A stretch of 64,000 nucleotides of DNA from Chloroflexi bacterium TSY (lineage in GTDB: Bacteria > Chloroflexota > Anaerolineae > Caldilineales > Caldilineaceae). Position numbers and translations under genes: made by a program. How positions within the stretch are numbered: position 1 is the first letter of the stretch; the number at the start of each line of letters is the position of its first letter. Below, piece after piece: positions 45,495 through 55,063 of the stretch. The stretch spans positions 62,001 through 126,000 of the forward strand of contig JAHBNG010000013.1 in assembly GCA_019217005.1 (NCBI GenBank), in the 5' to 3' direction. The notes beneath the pieces were generated by a model. It was not told the origin of the DNA. It ran no database searches and saw nothing but the letters and a program-made list of their open reading frames with translations.

Positions 45495-46292
45495 TCAAAA
45501 CGCCACATATCCCCCACATACAGGTATACATTGTCCTGTCACATAGTCCGATAAATTGGTCACAAGAAACTCAACCACTTTCGCGCAATCTTCCGGCATA
45601 CCCAGACGACGCAAAGCAATCTCAGGTTCCAACTTGGCCCGCGTCTCCTCACTATTCCGTCCGTAAGAGACGGCCCGCGAAGACAGGATAAACCCAGGTG
45701 CAATGCAGTTAACGTGAACATTATGGGGCCCCAATTCAGCCGCGAGCACACGCGTATATTGGACCACACCCGCCTTGGCTACTTTGTAGGCCATCCCCCC
45801 ACCCGTTTTGCCACTCCACAGACCAGCCTGCGAAGCAACGTTGACAATCTTGCCCGCCCTCTGCTCGATCATGGGTCGGCTGGCTGCTTGACAACAGAAG
45901 ACAGTGCCGGTCAAATTAATATCCATGATATATCGGTAGTGATCTTCTGGTGCGTTGGAAGCGGCATTCTGCGGTGGCACATTGAGTGCACCTCCCGCAT
46001 TGTTGACGAGTATGTCGAGTCGTCCAAGCGTTGAAAGCGTCTCCTCAACCATCCCATCGACCGCAGCTTTGTCATTGACGTCAGCCTCTATGCCTAACGC
46101 ACGACAACCCAACGCCTCCACTTCGGCCATAACCGTTTCCGCATTCAGTGGTTCATCATATTCCGCGGCAGCATTGAGATCAATATCGTTGATGACAACA
46201 TCTGCGCCCAGTTGGGCCAAATGCAGGACATATGTACGCCCCAAACCGCGCGCACCGCCTGTGACCAAAGCGACTTTTCCACGTAAAGTCAT
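45495..46292 (-). CDS. SDR-family oxidoreductase
   Basis: The 265-residue protein has the Rossmann motif ALVTGGARGLGRTYVLHLAQ, ILVNNAGGALNV, VNVASQAG (Ser) and MAYKVAKAGV (Tyr-x3-Lys). Start ATG 46292 follows TCTCTGGAGAGTAACTT. The Asp after the second strand (VVINDIDLNAAAE) points to NAD. It resembles the SDRs that recur in hydroxyacyl-CoA and bile-acid-like catabolism, but the substrate is unknown. Confidence 0.9.
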   Translation of the reverse strand: MTLRGKVALVTGGARGLGRTYVLHLAQLGADVVINDIDLNAAAEYDEPLNAETVMAEVEALGCRALGIEADVNDKAAVDGMVEETLSTLGRLDILVNNAGGALNVPPQNAASNAPEDHYRYIMDINLTGTVFCCQAASRPMIEQRAGKIVNVASQAGLWSGKTGGGMAYKVAKAGVVQYTRVLAAELGPHNVHVNCIAPGFILSSRAVSYGRNSEETRAKLEPEIALRRLGMPEDCAKVVEFLVTNLSDYVTGQCIPVCGGYVAF

Positions 46293-46387
46293 AAGTTACT
46301 CTCCAGAGATTCCTGTTGGAAAAGCCTTATTCTCCCGATGGACGGAGAGACTTTTGTACAGTATCAATTGGGTCGCCATCTAACGGA

Positions 46388-46417
46388 AAGAACCCCACAG
46401 CAAACTGCAGGGTTCTT
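46388..46417. terminator. Hairpin upstream of the SDR gene
   Basis: AAGAACCC and GGGTTCTT pair around a 14-base loop. It may end transcription from the binding-protein gene (minus strand). Confidence 0.4.
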
Positions 46418-46506
46418 GGCCGATTCAATAGCTCAATTGTGGTTCACTATCAATACTATAGATGTTCAGATAATGTTTTTCCACGCAAAACAGTAGCTTG
46501 TCAGCA

Positions 46507-46550
46507 TTTCAGCCGGTCAGCCAGAAAGCTGAGTAGCTGACTGGCTGAAA
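46507..46550. repeat. Hairpin in the 46293-46623 gap
   Basis: TTTCAGCCGGTCAGC and GCTGACTGGCTGAAA pair with one mismatch. Nothing else is seen in this gap except the hairpin at 46388. Confidence 0.55.
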
Positions 46551-46623
46551 GGCCATCAACGACAGGAAAATCTTTTTCTGAAAGGCTATAGTGTATTGCC
46601 AATCCACACAATACGCGTCACGC

Positions 46624-48438
46624 CTACTGCACAGGCTCCAAATTTAAGAAGATGTGTAACGCCGTCCGATGCCAGAAGCCCTCGTGAATATAAGGATTAT
46701 CGGGATTGGGCCAGTTGGTCCAATATGTTGTGTTCATGGGCAGTAGAATTACCGTTTCGGCCAGCATAATATCAGGCAGATTCGGCAACCAAATTTCCAT
46801 CGCTTTGCGGAAAAGCTCCTCAATCTGTGGATCACCGGAGGGCAATGGTCGCATCTGATCCACAATGTCGCTGAACTCCTGATTCGGCCAGCGATAGAGA
46901 TTGGTGGCCGGAATCGATTCACCCGTTGGCTTGACGTGCTTAATGTGGTATAGCCGTTCCAACGTGGTATAGGGATCACGCATGCTGCCGCCATGCCCCC
47001 ACAGGAATGCATGCGCCTCACCCGTGAAGATGCGGCTGACAAAGTCGGCAGGTAAAAGGAAGCTTGCATCGTATCCAGCGCGTCGCAATTGTTCACTGAC
47101 AACCGGTGCCATTGGTGTGGTTGACGGATGCTGCGGGAAGGTGATGATCTCGAACGTGATGGGGTTTCCATCACCATCTACCCACATGCCTTCGGCATCT
47201 TTGGAATAGCCCTTACTCTCCATGATTGCCGCGGCTTTGTCTAAGTTGTACTCAGTGGTATTGTACTCTTCCAAAAGGTCTGAAATTGATTCAAAGTAGG
47301 GCAGAAGACCAGGGTAGGCCGGATAGGGTAGCTTGATCTCCGTGGTGGTGTTCTTAAAGGCAAATTGAATCAGTTCATCACGGTTAATGGAATAGCTCAT
47401 GGCCCAACGAATTTCTGGATCATCAAAGGGTGCTATCTCGGTGTTAAAGCCAAGCGAGATGGGCCACCAATCGAGATAACCAAAGGGTTGTTCATCACTA
47501 TGGGTGATAATGTTGGGGTTTTCACTCTGCACGAGTTGCAGATTGTTGGCCGTCAACGAAAAAGCCATGTCGATTTCGTTGTTGATTTCCATCTGGGCCA
47601 TGGTAATTTCATTCATACCCGGCAAGAAGATCAGGCGTTCCACTTTGGGTAATTCATCAAACCCTGTTGCTGCACCCCACCAATCTTCACGTACATCCCA
47701 AACTTTCTGTTCAACCGTTGTGGCAACCAGTTCATATGGACCGGTGCAGAGTGGCCAGCCTTGCTCGGGATCGTAGTTGCTAAAGGTAGCCAAATCTTCC
47801 TGTCCACTGAAAACATGTTCTGGTACCATTGGCACGCCAAGGTCAACACGGAAGGTAAGATTATCAAAGATAAAGCGTGGATTTGTGCCGGTCAGATTAA
47901 TGAGTATGTTCTTGTCATCAACCAACTCGACACTGGCAACAGTATCGAGAATCTGCCCTGCACGGGATAGATCAGAATTTTCGAGTAGTGAATTGAGAGT
48001 GAAGACGATATCATTCGCATCAAACGCCTCACCATCGCTCCACGTGGTGCCATCACGTACTGTGACTGTGACTGCCGTAAAGTCGTCATTGTATTCAAAG
48101 CTCTCGGCCAGCCAAGGGATGAATTCATCACCAATCATATTGTAATAGAAGAGACCTTCTGTACATGCCTGATAATGCCCGCTACGCGAAAGCCCAGCCG
48201 AAAAGGGATTGAATAGCTCTACGTCGGTGAAGCCGCCAGGATGTTCACCACCCAAGCCAGCCATGATCAGTGTGCGATTGCGGGGAATATCATCCAAGCC
48301 AGCTGGTACACTCGCCGCTGCTTCACCTCCGCCACTGCTGGCAGCAGGATCGGTTGCAATTGGTGGTGTTCCACAGGCCGAAGCCAAAAGTGCCAGAATG
48401 AGTAAAAGAGGGATAGACAAAGACCAACGTCTGTTCAT
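46624..48438 (-). CDS. Family 5 (peptide/nickel type) substrate-binding lipoprotein
   Basis: The 604-residue protein begins MNRRWSLSIPLLLILALLAS with a lipobox before Cys (SACGT). It has FEYNDDFTAVTVTVRDGTTW, WSDGEAFDANDIVFTLNSLL near residue 125 and the long C-terminal domain expected for DppA/OppA-type proteins (family SBP_bac_5). The permease genes for such a system are divergent, at 48857 and 50047. Substrates may be peptides or oligosaccharides, since the family is broad. The ribosome site AAAGGAGAAAACG lies just before the ATG. Confidence 0.92.
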   Translation of the reverse strand: MNRRWSLSIPLLLILALLASACGTPPIATDPAASSGGGEAAASVPAGLDDIPRNRTLIMAGLGGEHPGGFTDVELFNPFSAGLSRSGHYQACTEGLFYYNMIGDEFIPWLAESFEYNDDFTAVTVTVRDGTTWSDGEAFDANDIVFTLNSLLENSDLSRAGQILDTVASVELVDDKNILINLTGTNPRFIFDNLTFRVDLGVPMVPEHVFSGQEDLATFSNYDPEQGWPLCTGPYELVATTVEQKVWDVREDWWGAATGFDELPKVERLIFLPGMNEITMAQMEINNEIDMAFSLTANNLQLVQSENPNIITHSDEQPFGYLDWWPISLGFNTEIAPFDDPEIRWAMSYSINRDELIQFAFKNTTTEIKLPYPAYPGLLPYFESISDLLEEYNTTEYNLDKAAAIMESKGYSKDAEGMWVDGDGNPITFEIITFPQHPSTTPMAPVVSEQLRRAGYDASFLLPADFVSRIFTGEAHAFLWGHGGSMRDPYTTLERLYHIKHVKPTGESIPATNLYRWPNQEFSDIVDQMRPLPSGDPQIEELFRKAMEIWLPNLPDIMLAETVILLPMNTTYWTNWPNPDNPYIHEGFWHRTALHIFLNLEPVQ

Positions 48439-48615
48439 CGTTTTCTCCTTTGATCTTGTTTTGATACAGCTTTGGGAACTGATAGTTAGTATACGGCAGA
48501 GCGGATATTTCTACAAATCGTAGCTGTTTGTCAAACAAGCATATGGCGTTTAATTTCCCACTGATTCTCGTTTATGACTTGTCAATCCACAACAAATACT
48601 TTATGATCCTGCTCT

Positions 48616-48786
48616 ATGGATGTACTGTATCCTGTCTTTGCGCCCTTCATCCCTGAGTTCGAGTATGTCCTTTTCGATACCAAAGAGCACGACGATGATG
48701 AGTTAAAGCAAGTGCTAAAATCTGGCGCTTTACAAGCCAGCCTCCTTCTACTAAAATATATCTATGTGGTTGAGGACATAGATTGA
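48616..48786 (+). pseudogene. Rpn/YhgA-like nuclease remnant (56 residues)
   Basis: A short open frame reads MDVLYPVFAPFIPEFEYVLF, then DTKEHDDDELKQVLKSGALQ and ASLLLLKYIYVVEDID. FIPxFEYVLFD, the acidic DELK segment and the SLLLLKYI helix match the middle of the Rpn (PD-(D/E)XK, YhgA-like transposase) family, which are normally about 300 residues. The N-terminal catalytic part and the C-terminus are missing. It lies between the divergent binding-protein and permease genes. The similarity is by memory of the family pattern. Confidence 0.6.
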
Positions 48787-48856
48787 TTCAATGTCCATCA
48801 GTCCAAACTACTTTTCTATTCTAGAATAAATTGCTACTCAACAAACGATTGATACT

Positions 48857-49864
48857 ATGACTCTTAGTTACGTAATTGGGCGAATTGTTTTCTTTGTTGT
48901 CGTTGTCTGGGCAGGTATTACGCTGATCTTTTTTCTACCCAAGCTTGCCCCCGATCGTGATCCTGTACGTGAACGCTTGGGGATGATGGCTGCATCTGGT
49001 GGCGTCAATTCGGCGGATATCGAAGTGATGGCCAAGGCTTATGAGGAAAAGTTTGGTCTAAACCAGCCGCTTTGGAAGCAATACTTTCGTTATTTGGGCG
49101 ATATGCTGCGATTGGATCTAGGCTACTCGCTGGCCTTGTTTCCTGCTCGCGTCAGTGATTTAATTGCACAGGCTCTTCCCTGGACGATGGCTCTTCTTGG
49201 TTTGTCGACCTTTATTGCTTTTGCACTTGGAACAATCTTAGGCGGGTTACTCGCCTGGCCCAAAGCACCTCGTTCGTTGCAATATCTGCTGCCTCCGCTC
49301 TTTACCTTCTCGGCCATCCCCTATTATTTGCTTGGTCTCGTCCTGATCTATCTATTTGCCTTTCGCCTGCGTATCTTTCCGCTTGGGGGTGGATCTGATT
49401 ACGGCACATTGCCATCATTTTCAATGACTTATTTTTTGGATCTTGTTCATCACTCGATCTTGCCCGCACTCTCGATAGTCTTAGCTGCTGTTGGCTTTTG
49501 GGCACTTTCGATGCGCGGTATGATGGTCACGGTGGAGGGCGAAGACTATATGGTGCTGGCTGAAGCCAAGGGGCTCACATCGACGCGACGATTTCTCTGG
49601 TACGCCATGCGCAACGCTCTTCTACCCCAGACAACTGCTCTCGCCCTCTCATTGGGAACAATTCTCTCTGGCTCACTTCTGGTGGAAATTATTTTTCGCT
49701 ATCCAGGCATTGGAACGTTATTGTTCAAGGCTATCTCAGGATTTGATTATTTCACAATCTATGGAGTTGTTTTCTTTATTGTGGTGACCATTGCCGCTGT
49801 CACCTTGATATTGGATCTGATTTACCCGTTTCTGGATCCACGGATTTCTTACAACAAGACCTAA
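48857..49864 (+). CDS. ABC peptide/nickel-type permease (DppB-like)
   Basis: The 335-residue protein has the DppB start (YVIGRIVFFVVVVWAGITLI, FFLPKLAPDRDPVRERLG), six membrane segments and the permease loop DYMVLAEAKGLTSTRRFLWY with AMRNALLP. It pairs with the 50047 permease and probably the 46624 binding protein. No ATPase genes of the DppD/DppF kind are found nearby, so the system must borrow these from elsewhere or is incomplete. Confidence 0.92.
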   Translation: MTLSYVIGRIVFFVVVVWAGITLIFFLPKLAPDRDPVRERLGMMAASGGVNSADIEVMAKAYEEKFGLNQPLWKQYFRYLGDMLRLDLGYSLALFPARVSDLIAQALPWTMALLGLSTFIAFALGTILGGLLAWPKAPRSLQYLLPPLFTFSAIPYYLLGLVLIYLFAFRLRIFPLGGGSDYGTLPSFSMTYFLDLVHHSILPALSIVLAAVGFWALSMRGMMVTVEGEDYMVLAEAKGLTSTRRFLWYAMRNALLPQTTALALSLGTILSGSLLVEIIFRYPGIGTLLFKAISGFDYFTIYGVVFFIVVTIAAVTLILDLIYPFLDPRISYNKT

Positions 49865-49879
49865 CCTGGCCAAGTCAGA

Positions 49880-50012
49880 AGCAAAGTTGCAGAGTGGCAG
49901 GGTTGCAAGGTGGGTACACAGAATCTCGTCTGCCCCAAAGAATGGACTCGATTTACATGAGAGCCTGCGCCAATACTCCAAGCGTCTTTTCAACTCTGCA
50001 ACTTTGCAACTT
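49880..50012. repeat. Inverted-repeat element between the two permease genes
   Basis: AGCAAAGTTGCAGAGT at the left pairs with ACTCTGCAACTTTGC at the right, about 100 bases apart. It is placed in the gap between dppB-like and dppC-like genes, where operons normally have little space. Confidence 0.6.
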
Positions 50013-50046
50013 CTTGCCCTATGTGCAAGAAATTGGTAGATACCCT

Positions 50047-50910
50047 ATGCAAACTTATCTTAGTTACCTACGTCGGAATCGTCAACTCTTGATTGGAATC
50101 GCCCTCTTGCTTGGGATGACTCTTGCTTGGTTCATTGGATATCTCTACATTGATCCCGATCATGCACGCCCCCTCTCTGGGCCACCCGATATGCCTCCTT
50201 CTGTTGACTTTCTATTGGGCACAGATAGCGCAGGACGTCAGATGTTGCCCGTTATGATTGCGGGGACCCCAATGACGCTCAAGCTTGGTCTCATTGCGGG
50301 CACAGTCGGGCTGCTGATTGGCACGATTCTGGGGTTCACTGCAGGTTACTTTGGTGGGCTTGTGGATACGATTATCCGTGGGGTGGCAGATGTGGCTTTA
50401 ACAGTTCCAGCATTGGCAGTACTCGTCGTGATTGCCTCTGTGATCACACAGCTTCTAACAGTGGAGATTATGGCGCTGATCGTGGCATCTTTGGCTTGGA
50501 TGTGGCCCACCCGCACCATTCGTGCCCAAGTGTTGAGCATGCGCGAACAAACCTACGTGCAGATTGCCCAGCTTTCTGGCATGAGCAATCTCAAGATCAT
50601 CTTTCAAGAGCTTATGCCCAATCTGCTCCCCTATCTAGCGGCTAGCTTTGTCGGTGCAGTTGCCGCAGCCGTTCTTGCCGCGATTGGGCTGGAAGCGCTC
50701 GGACTTGGCCCTCAAAGTGAGCCTACGCTTGGCATGACCATCTTTTGGGCCATCTTCCACGGGGCATTGCTCCGTGGCATGTGGTGGTGGTGGGCCCCTC
50801 CCATGGTCGTCATTATTCTTCTCTTCATTGGGCTCTTTTTGGTCGCGGCAGGGCTAGATGAAGTGGCAAATCCGCGTCTGCGGCGCGCACAAGACGTACG
50901 TGATTCGTGA
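50047..50910 (+). CDS. ABC peptide/nickel-type permease (DppC-like)
   Basis: I choose ATG 50047 (MQTYLSYLRRNRQLLIGIAL), which gives 287 residues, the family length; the open frame further upstream runs through the inverted repeat. FLLGTDSAGRQMLPVMIAGT near residue 58 is the DppC LGTDxxGRD motif (Gln replaces the usual Asp) and YVQIAQLSGMSNLKIIFQEL is the EAA-type loop. It forms the channel with the 48857 product. Confidence 0.9.
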   Translation: MQTYLSYLRRNRQLLIGIALLLGMTLAWFIGYLYIDPDHARPLSGPPDMPPSVDFLLGTDSAGRQMLPVMIAGTPMTLKLGLIAGTVGLLIGTILGFTAGYFGGLVDTIIRGVADVALTVPALAVLVVIASVITQLLTVEIMALIVASLAWMWPTRTIRAQVLSMREQTYVQIAQLSGMSNLKIIFQELMPNLLPYLAASFVGAVAAAVLAAIGLEALGLGPQSEPTLGMTIFWAIFHGALLRGMWWWWAPPMVVIILLFIGLFLVAAGLDEVANPRLRRAQDVRDS

Positions 50911-50984
50911 GATTATATACCACATTGCAATCCAATCAACCATTCACAAAGGTTTCAAGAACTCTCCATAAAGCGTAAATTCAT

Positions 50985-51959
50985 ATGCAATACATCAACT
51001 TTGGGTCGGCTGGCGTCAAAGTCAGTCGATTGGCGCTGGGGTTAGGTTTTCGTGGCCAGCCAGATTCAGCAGCAGCACAACGGGTTATTGAACATGCCAT
51101 CGAACGGGGCATCAACTTGATTGATTGCGCAAATATCTATGGCATGATGGATGATCGTGCCAATATCGGTCAATCAGAAAAGATTCTGGGGCGTGTCTTG
51201 AAGGGCAAGCGGGACCAACTTGTGATCACCTCCAAGGTTGCAAGCCGACTTGGTCCCGCCCCGAATGAGAGCGGCCTGTCGCGTGTTCACATCATGCGCG
51301 AGATCGAAAATTCTCTGCGTCGGCTGGATACTGATTATATAGACGTATACCTCATTCACGTCTATGATCCTTCAACACCTCAGGAAGAGACGATCCGAAC
51401 CCTGGATGATCTCGTCCGCTCTGGCAAAGTGCGCTATGTGGGCTGCTGCAATCACGCTGCATGGCAGGTCGCCAAGGCGCTCTGGATCGCCCATTCCATC
51501 AACGCTGCCCCGTATATGACGGTGCAGAATCCATACAGTCTACTCAATCGGCGGCTGGAAAATGAGATGTTTGGCTTAATCCGCGAGCAGGGATTGGGCG
51601 CAATGGCCTATAGTCCGCTAGCAGTGGGCTTATTGAGCGGCCATTATCTTCCTGGACAACCGCCACCCCCCGGTACACTCTTTGCCAATCGTCCTCTCGA
51701 CGAATACGAAACGATGATGGCTGGTCAAATTGGCACAGTCGTCTCGACGTTGATTCGGATCGCCCAAGAAGTGGGAAAATCTCCGGCGCAGTTGGCGCTG
51801 GCCTGGGTCTTATCACATCCAGAAATCACTATTGCGATCACCGGTGGTGATACGATCGAGCATCTGGACGACAATCTGAGTGGGGTTGGATGGGAGTTGG
51901 ATCCGGCGATTCGTCAAGAGTTAGACACCGTGTCGGCAATTCCTGGCTCGTTGATCTAA
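50985..51959 (+). CDS. Aldo/keto reductase
   Basis: The 324-residue protein has all four catalytic residues: Asp in NLIDCANIYG and its Tyr, Lys in VITSKVASRLG and His in VYLIHVYDPS. The C-terminal ITGGDTIEHLDDNLSGVG resembles the cofactor-binding G-x-x-x-x-x-x-x-x-N segment. It reduces carbonyl groups with NADPH. It lies 75 bp after the permease gene in the same direction. Confidence 0.92.
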   Translation: MQYINFGSAGVKVSRLALGLGFRGQPDSAAAQRVIEHAIERGINLIDCANIYGMMDDRANIGQSEKILGRVLKGKRDQLVITSKVASRLGPAPNESGLSRVHIMREIENSLRRLDTDYIDVYLIHVYDPSTPQEETIRTLDDLVRSGKVRYVGCCNHAAWQVAKALWIAHSINAAPYMTVQNPYSLLNRRLENEMFGLIREQGLGAMAYSPLAVGLLSGHYLPGQPPPPGTLFANRPLDEYETMMAGQIGTVVSTLIRIAQEVGKSPAQLALAWVLSHPEITIAITGGDTIEHLDDNLSGVGWELDPAIRQELDTVSAIPGSLI

Positions 51960-51980
51960 GAGTAGAGCAGGGCATACATA

Positions 51981-52164
51981 TAGGGCAATCGCGAACGTTG
52001 CGGGCAAGGGCCCAAGCAAGTCTAGATGGCCATGTCCACGGGACGAGCAATCCGGATTGGACCACTCAATGATCCGCTCAAGAGAGAGTTCTTGGTCCAA
52101 TCCGGGATTACGTGTGGCTCCTTCACCGAGTAACACCGCTTTTTTAAGGTACGCGATTGCCCTA
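51981..52164. mobile_element. 184-bp element with 13-bp inverted ends
   Basis: TAGGGCAATCGCG and CGCGATTGCCCTA bound the element; inside, TCCGGATTGGACCA pairs with TGGTCCAATCCGG. GCATAC lies 3 bp before the left end and directly after the right end, suggesting a 6-bp target duplication. It is the only copy of this family in the window. Confidence 0.6.
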
Positions 52165-52198
52165 GCATACCACAACGATCGGAACCATATTTACAATC

Positions 52199-52396
52199 AT
52201 GATTCATAGTACATTTCGTTCCCGCCGTCCAAACGTCTACACCACACGCGGCATGGTCACGGCCAGTCACCCTCTGGCAGCACAAGCTGGTCTAGATATT
52301 TTAAAAGCTGGTGGCACGGCAGCTGATGCGGCTGTGGCCACGGCCGCTATGCTCAATGTGGTTGAACCAATGCGGAGATTCAGTTTAGATGATTGA
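52199..52396 (+). pseudogene. Gamma-glutamyltranspeptidase N-terminal fragment
   Basis: The 65-residue frame reads [40 protein letters not shown] and AMLNVVEPM, the first conserved block of gamma-glutamyltranspeptidases (MVAxxHPLAxxAGxxxLxxGGNAxDAAVA...VEP). It ends eight residues later, where the reverse-strand MBL gene terminates. Over 450 residues including the catalytic Thr are missing, so it is a deletion remnant. Confidence 0.82.
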
Positions 52397-53128
52397 CTCA
52401 GGACAGCACATGCGATCAATCACTTCGCACGCTAGCTTCACGTGACGCTTTGCATTGTTCAAGCTGAAGTTGAGATGACCAGGAAGTAGAGCATCGAACT
52501 CTACTTCGTTCAAAGCCTGAATGGTCGCAAGACTTTGGGGGACATTGCAGTCGTAGGTGTTTTGTAGGATTATTTTGCCACCGAAGAAGATTGCATCACC
52601 ACCAACCAGGTAGCGCTTCTGATTCAGACCAGAGACGACATAGGAGATATGGTCATGGCTGTGTCCTGGTGTGGCCAATGCCTCGATTGTCAGGTGTCCG
52701 ATTGTGGTCATGCTACCAGGGAGCAGAACATGGCCAACGGCGCAGGCTCGATAAACGTAATCAGCCGGATACATCCCACCGGCACGAGCGATATCGAGGC
52801 AGACCGCCGCTTCATCACCAGTTGAGACAATGTTCGCTGTGTCAGGTCCAGCATAGACTTCGATGGAGAGTCGGTCAGCCAAATGGGCCGCTCCCCCGGC
52901 ATGATCACCGTGAGCGTGGGTCAGGATCAAATGGCGAATTTGCTCAAGGTTGACGCCATCTTGGCGGCAAATAGTGAGGATCTGGTCCACATCCATTCCC
53001 GCCCCAGCATCAAAGATGACGAATCCATCACCTGCGTCAAACAGATAGATATTGCAATCATACGGATCTGTCAGATCAAAGCCGCCTTGTCCACTGCCGA
53101 TTAGATAGAGATGGGGTTCGATGCGCAT
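52385..53128 (-). CDS. Metallo-beta-lactamase-fold hydrolase
   Basis: Start ATG 53128 follows AAGGAGAAACCC and gives 247 residues; the frame extends to 53176 without a ribosome site. Metal motifs are complete: [14 protein letters not shown] (HxHxDH), [13 protein letters not shown] (His), [11 protein letters not shown] (Asp) and LLPGHLNFS (His). It is of the glyoxalase II-like branch. The substrate is not known. Its 3' end overlaps the truncated GGT fragment by 12 bp. Confidence 0.9.
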   Translation of the reverse strand: MRIEPHLYLIGSGQGGFDLTDPYDCNIYLFDAGDGFVIFDAGAGMDVDQILTICRQDGVNLEQIRHLILTHAHGDHAGGAAHLADRLSIEVYAGPDTANIVSTGDEAAVCLDIARAGGMYPADYVYRACAVGHVLLPGSMTTIGHLTIEALATPGHSHDHISYVVSGLNQKRYLVGGDAIFFGGKIILQNTYDCNVPQSLATIQALNEVEFDALLPGHLNFSLNNAKRHVKLACEVIDRMCCPESII

Positions 53129-53235
53129 GGGTTTCTCCTTATGATCAAAAAGGTTGCAACAATGTTTCAAAATCAATCCTCTTGCATTATACTCAGTATC
53201 AAGGAATCCTTGTATTTATGATAGAAGGAGACAAT

Positions 53236-53970
53236 ATGTTAGATGCTGCTGCCATAGATATTCCACAAGTCAAACCTCCTCCCTCATCAGACGAATTGCC
53301 TTTTGAAGATGGTATTCCAATGGCCAGTCCAAAACATCGTATGCGGATGAATATACTTATCGAAGACACACATCGCCACTGGTACGATCGAAACGATTAC
53401 TATGTTGGCGGGAATATGTTTGTCTATTTTAGCGAAAGCCAGATTCTGCATAAGACATATCGAGGGCCAGACTTTTTCATCGTCAAAGATGTCGATGGTT
53501 CCAAAAATCGGAAATCCTGGGTAATTTGGGAGGAAGAAGGACGTTATCCAGATCTCATCGTTGAGCTTCGGTCAGAAACCACAGCTCAAGTAGATAAGAC
53601 AGTCAAAAAGAATCTGTACGAACGTACATTTCGCACGTTAGAGTACTTTTGTTACGATGTTGAAATCGCCGAACTCATTGGTTGGCGATTGGGGACCACA
53701 GGGAACTATGAAAAAATCCAGGCCAATGAAAATGACCATTTATGGAGCGAAACCTTACAACTTTGGCTTGGAACATGGGAAGGGATCCTCCAAAAAAGAA
53801 ACAATACATGGCTACGTTTCTTTGACGAGACAGATAATCTGATCTCGACAAAGGAGGAAGCCGAGGCAGCTCGTGCTGAACAAGAGGCAAACCGCGCAGA
53901 ATGGGCAGAGTCTGAACTAGAGCAACTACGGGCAGAGCTGGCGCGTCTGAAAGGCGAAAAACGACAATGA
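53236..53970 (+). CDS. Uma2-family PD-(D/E)XK protein
   Basis: Start ATG 53236 after AAGGAGACAAT; 244 residues. YRGPDFFIVKDVDG and GRYPDLIVELRSETT followed by VDKTVKKNLYE give the Asp...Glu-x-x...Lys arrangement of Uma2 (DUF820), a family of predicted restriction-like endonucleases abundant in cyanobacteria and Chloroflexota. The C-terminus (about 205-244) is an Ala/Glu-rich coiled coil (EEAEAARAEQEANRAEWAES), common in this family. Biological role is not established. The next gene overlaps by 4 bp (ATGA). Confidence 0.88.
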   Translation: MLDAAAIDIPQVKPPPSSDELPFEDGIPMASPKHRMRMNILIEDTHRHWYDRNDYYVGGNMFVYFSESQILHKTYRGPDFFIVKDVDGSKNRKSWVIWEEEGRYPDLIVELRSETTAQVDKTVKKNLYERTFRTLEYFCYDVEIAELIGWRLGTTGNYEKIQANENDHLWSETLQLWLGTWEGILQKRNNTWLRFFDETDNLISTKEEAEAARAEQEANRAEWAESELEQLRAELARLKGEKRQ

Positions 53971-54722
53971 ACGGCACTGATAACAACAAAGGCAACTATC
54001 ATTTTGTAAGCGGTATTGCCCCTTATTCGGCAGGCGTCGTTGCCATGACGGGCTTTGAAATTATCCACGTTACATTGAAAGATCCGGTTCCTTATCAACA
54101 GGGTTTTGATCTGATCGATCAGCATTTAACAACAGAGGAGCGACCGCGCCACGCTCTCTGTGCAATTGAGTTGCGACTCCCTCAAGCACTCCCCTTTAAT
54201 GGTTTTACTTCCTTCAACACCGACTATCGAGCACTCTTAACCGAATGGGATCTGCTACTCGAAGATGAGAATCCGGTGGCTCGTACCAACGTTGCGCCCG
54301 AAATTCGCCCGCCATCCGAGCCATCGCTCTACGGCTTCTCCTACACGACAGCCTGTGAACCCGACTCTCCTCGGACTTTTGTGGTCGCTGGAGCAGGTGA
54401 CTTACGTGACCAAGCTGATTTGCAGAGTTCAGCCGTTGTGCGACCCGGTGAAACGTCGACCGATGCTCTTGTCGAAAAAGCAACTTGCGTCATGGGCGTC
54501 ATGGAGGAGCGACTCTTTGGCTTGGGTTGCAACTGGGATGATGTGACCACTGTCAACGTCTACACAGTTCAACCATTGCACAACGTTCTGGTCGAAACAA
54601 TTTTGCAACCGCTCCCCGCTGCGGCCATTCATGGGGTGCAGTGGTACTACAGTCATCCGCCGATTGACGAACTGGTGTTTGAGATGGACCTGCGCGGCGT
54701 TCGGAAAGAGCACTGGGTTTAA
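53967..54722 (+). CDS. RidA/YjgF-like protein
   Basis: The 251-residue protein shows two halves in the style of RidA (YjgF/YER057c/UK114) proteins: an N-terminal part PRHALCAIELRLPQALPFNG and a C-terminal one, TFVVAGAGDLRDQADL with TDALVEKATCVMGVMEERLF, GLGCNWDDVTTVNVYTVQPL. RidA proteins hydrolyse reactive enamine/imine intermediates, but the Arg of the active site is not identifiable here, so the function is uncertain. It overlaps the Uma2 gene by 4 bp. Confidence 0.6.
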   Translation: MNGTDNNKGNYHFVSGIAPYSAGVVAMTGFEIIHVTLKDPVPYQQGFDLIDQHLTTEERPRHALCAIELRLPQALPFNGFTSFNTDYRALLTEWDLLLEDENPVARTNVAPEIRPPSEPSLYGFSYTTACEPDSPRTFVVAGAGDLRDQADLQSSAVVRPGETSTDALVEKATCVMGVMEERLFGLGCNWDDVTTVNVYTVQPLHNVLVETILQPLPAAAIHGVQWYYSHPPIDELVFEMDLRGVRKEHWV

Positions 54723-54813
54723 GACTTTTCCAACAATTATAATCCCGAATTTGTTCTGGAAAAGCACAAGCCATTCCAAAGAAATCGATTTGGCAAATCA
54801 GGGATTTATTTCC

Positions 54814-54912
54814 CTGGAATGGCCTAAGAACCTATCCGAAAAGTGGTTGTGGCTCCAACCATCCTCTCGAGTGAGAATAGATCGCTACAGAACTTTTCGG
54901 ATAAGCACTAAG
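54814..54912. repeat. Rep-H copy 2 (99 bp)
   Basis: CTGGAATGGCCTAAGAACC to ACTTTTCGGATAAGCACTAA matches 5051-5149, with differences mostly in the loop. The rest of the 54723-55063 gap has CTTTTCCA...TGGAAAAG pairing (54726-54763) and, at 54966-55020, a stretch related to the inner part of 19941-20026. Confidence 0.75.
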
Positions 54913-55063
54913 GTCATAGAATTTGATGTCGAGCATGTCAATTATTGTTTAGGCTAAACGTCATAATCTGCTTGTTCGTGGAGCTGAACAAACAGGCTGC
55001 TTGTTCTACAATTGGTCCAACGACGAGTAGGGGCAACTTGAGGATCCAGGGAAGGAGATAAAG

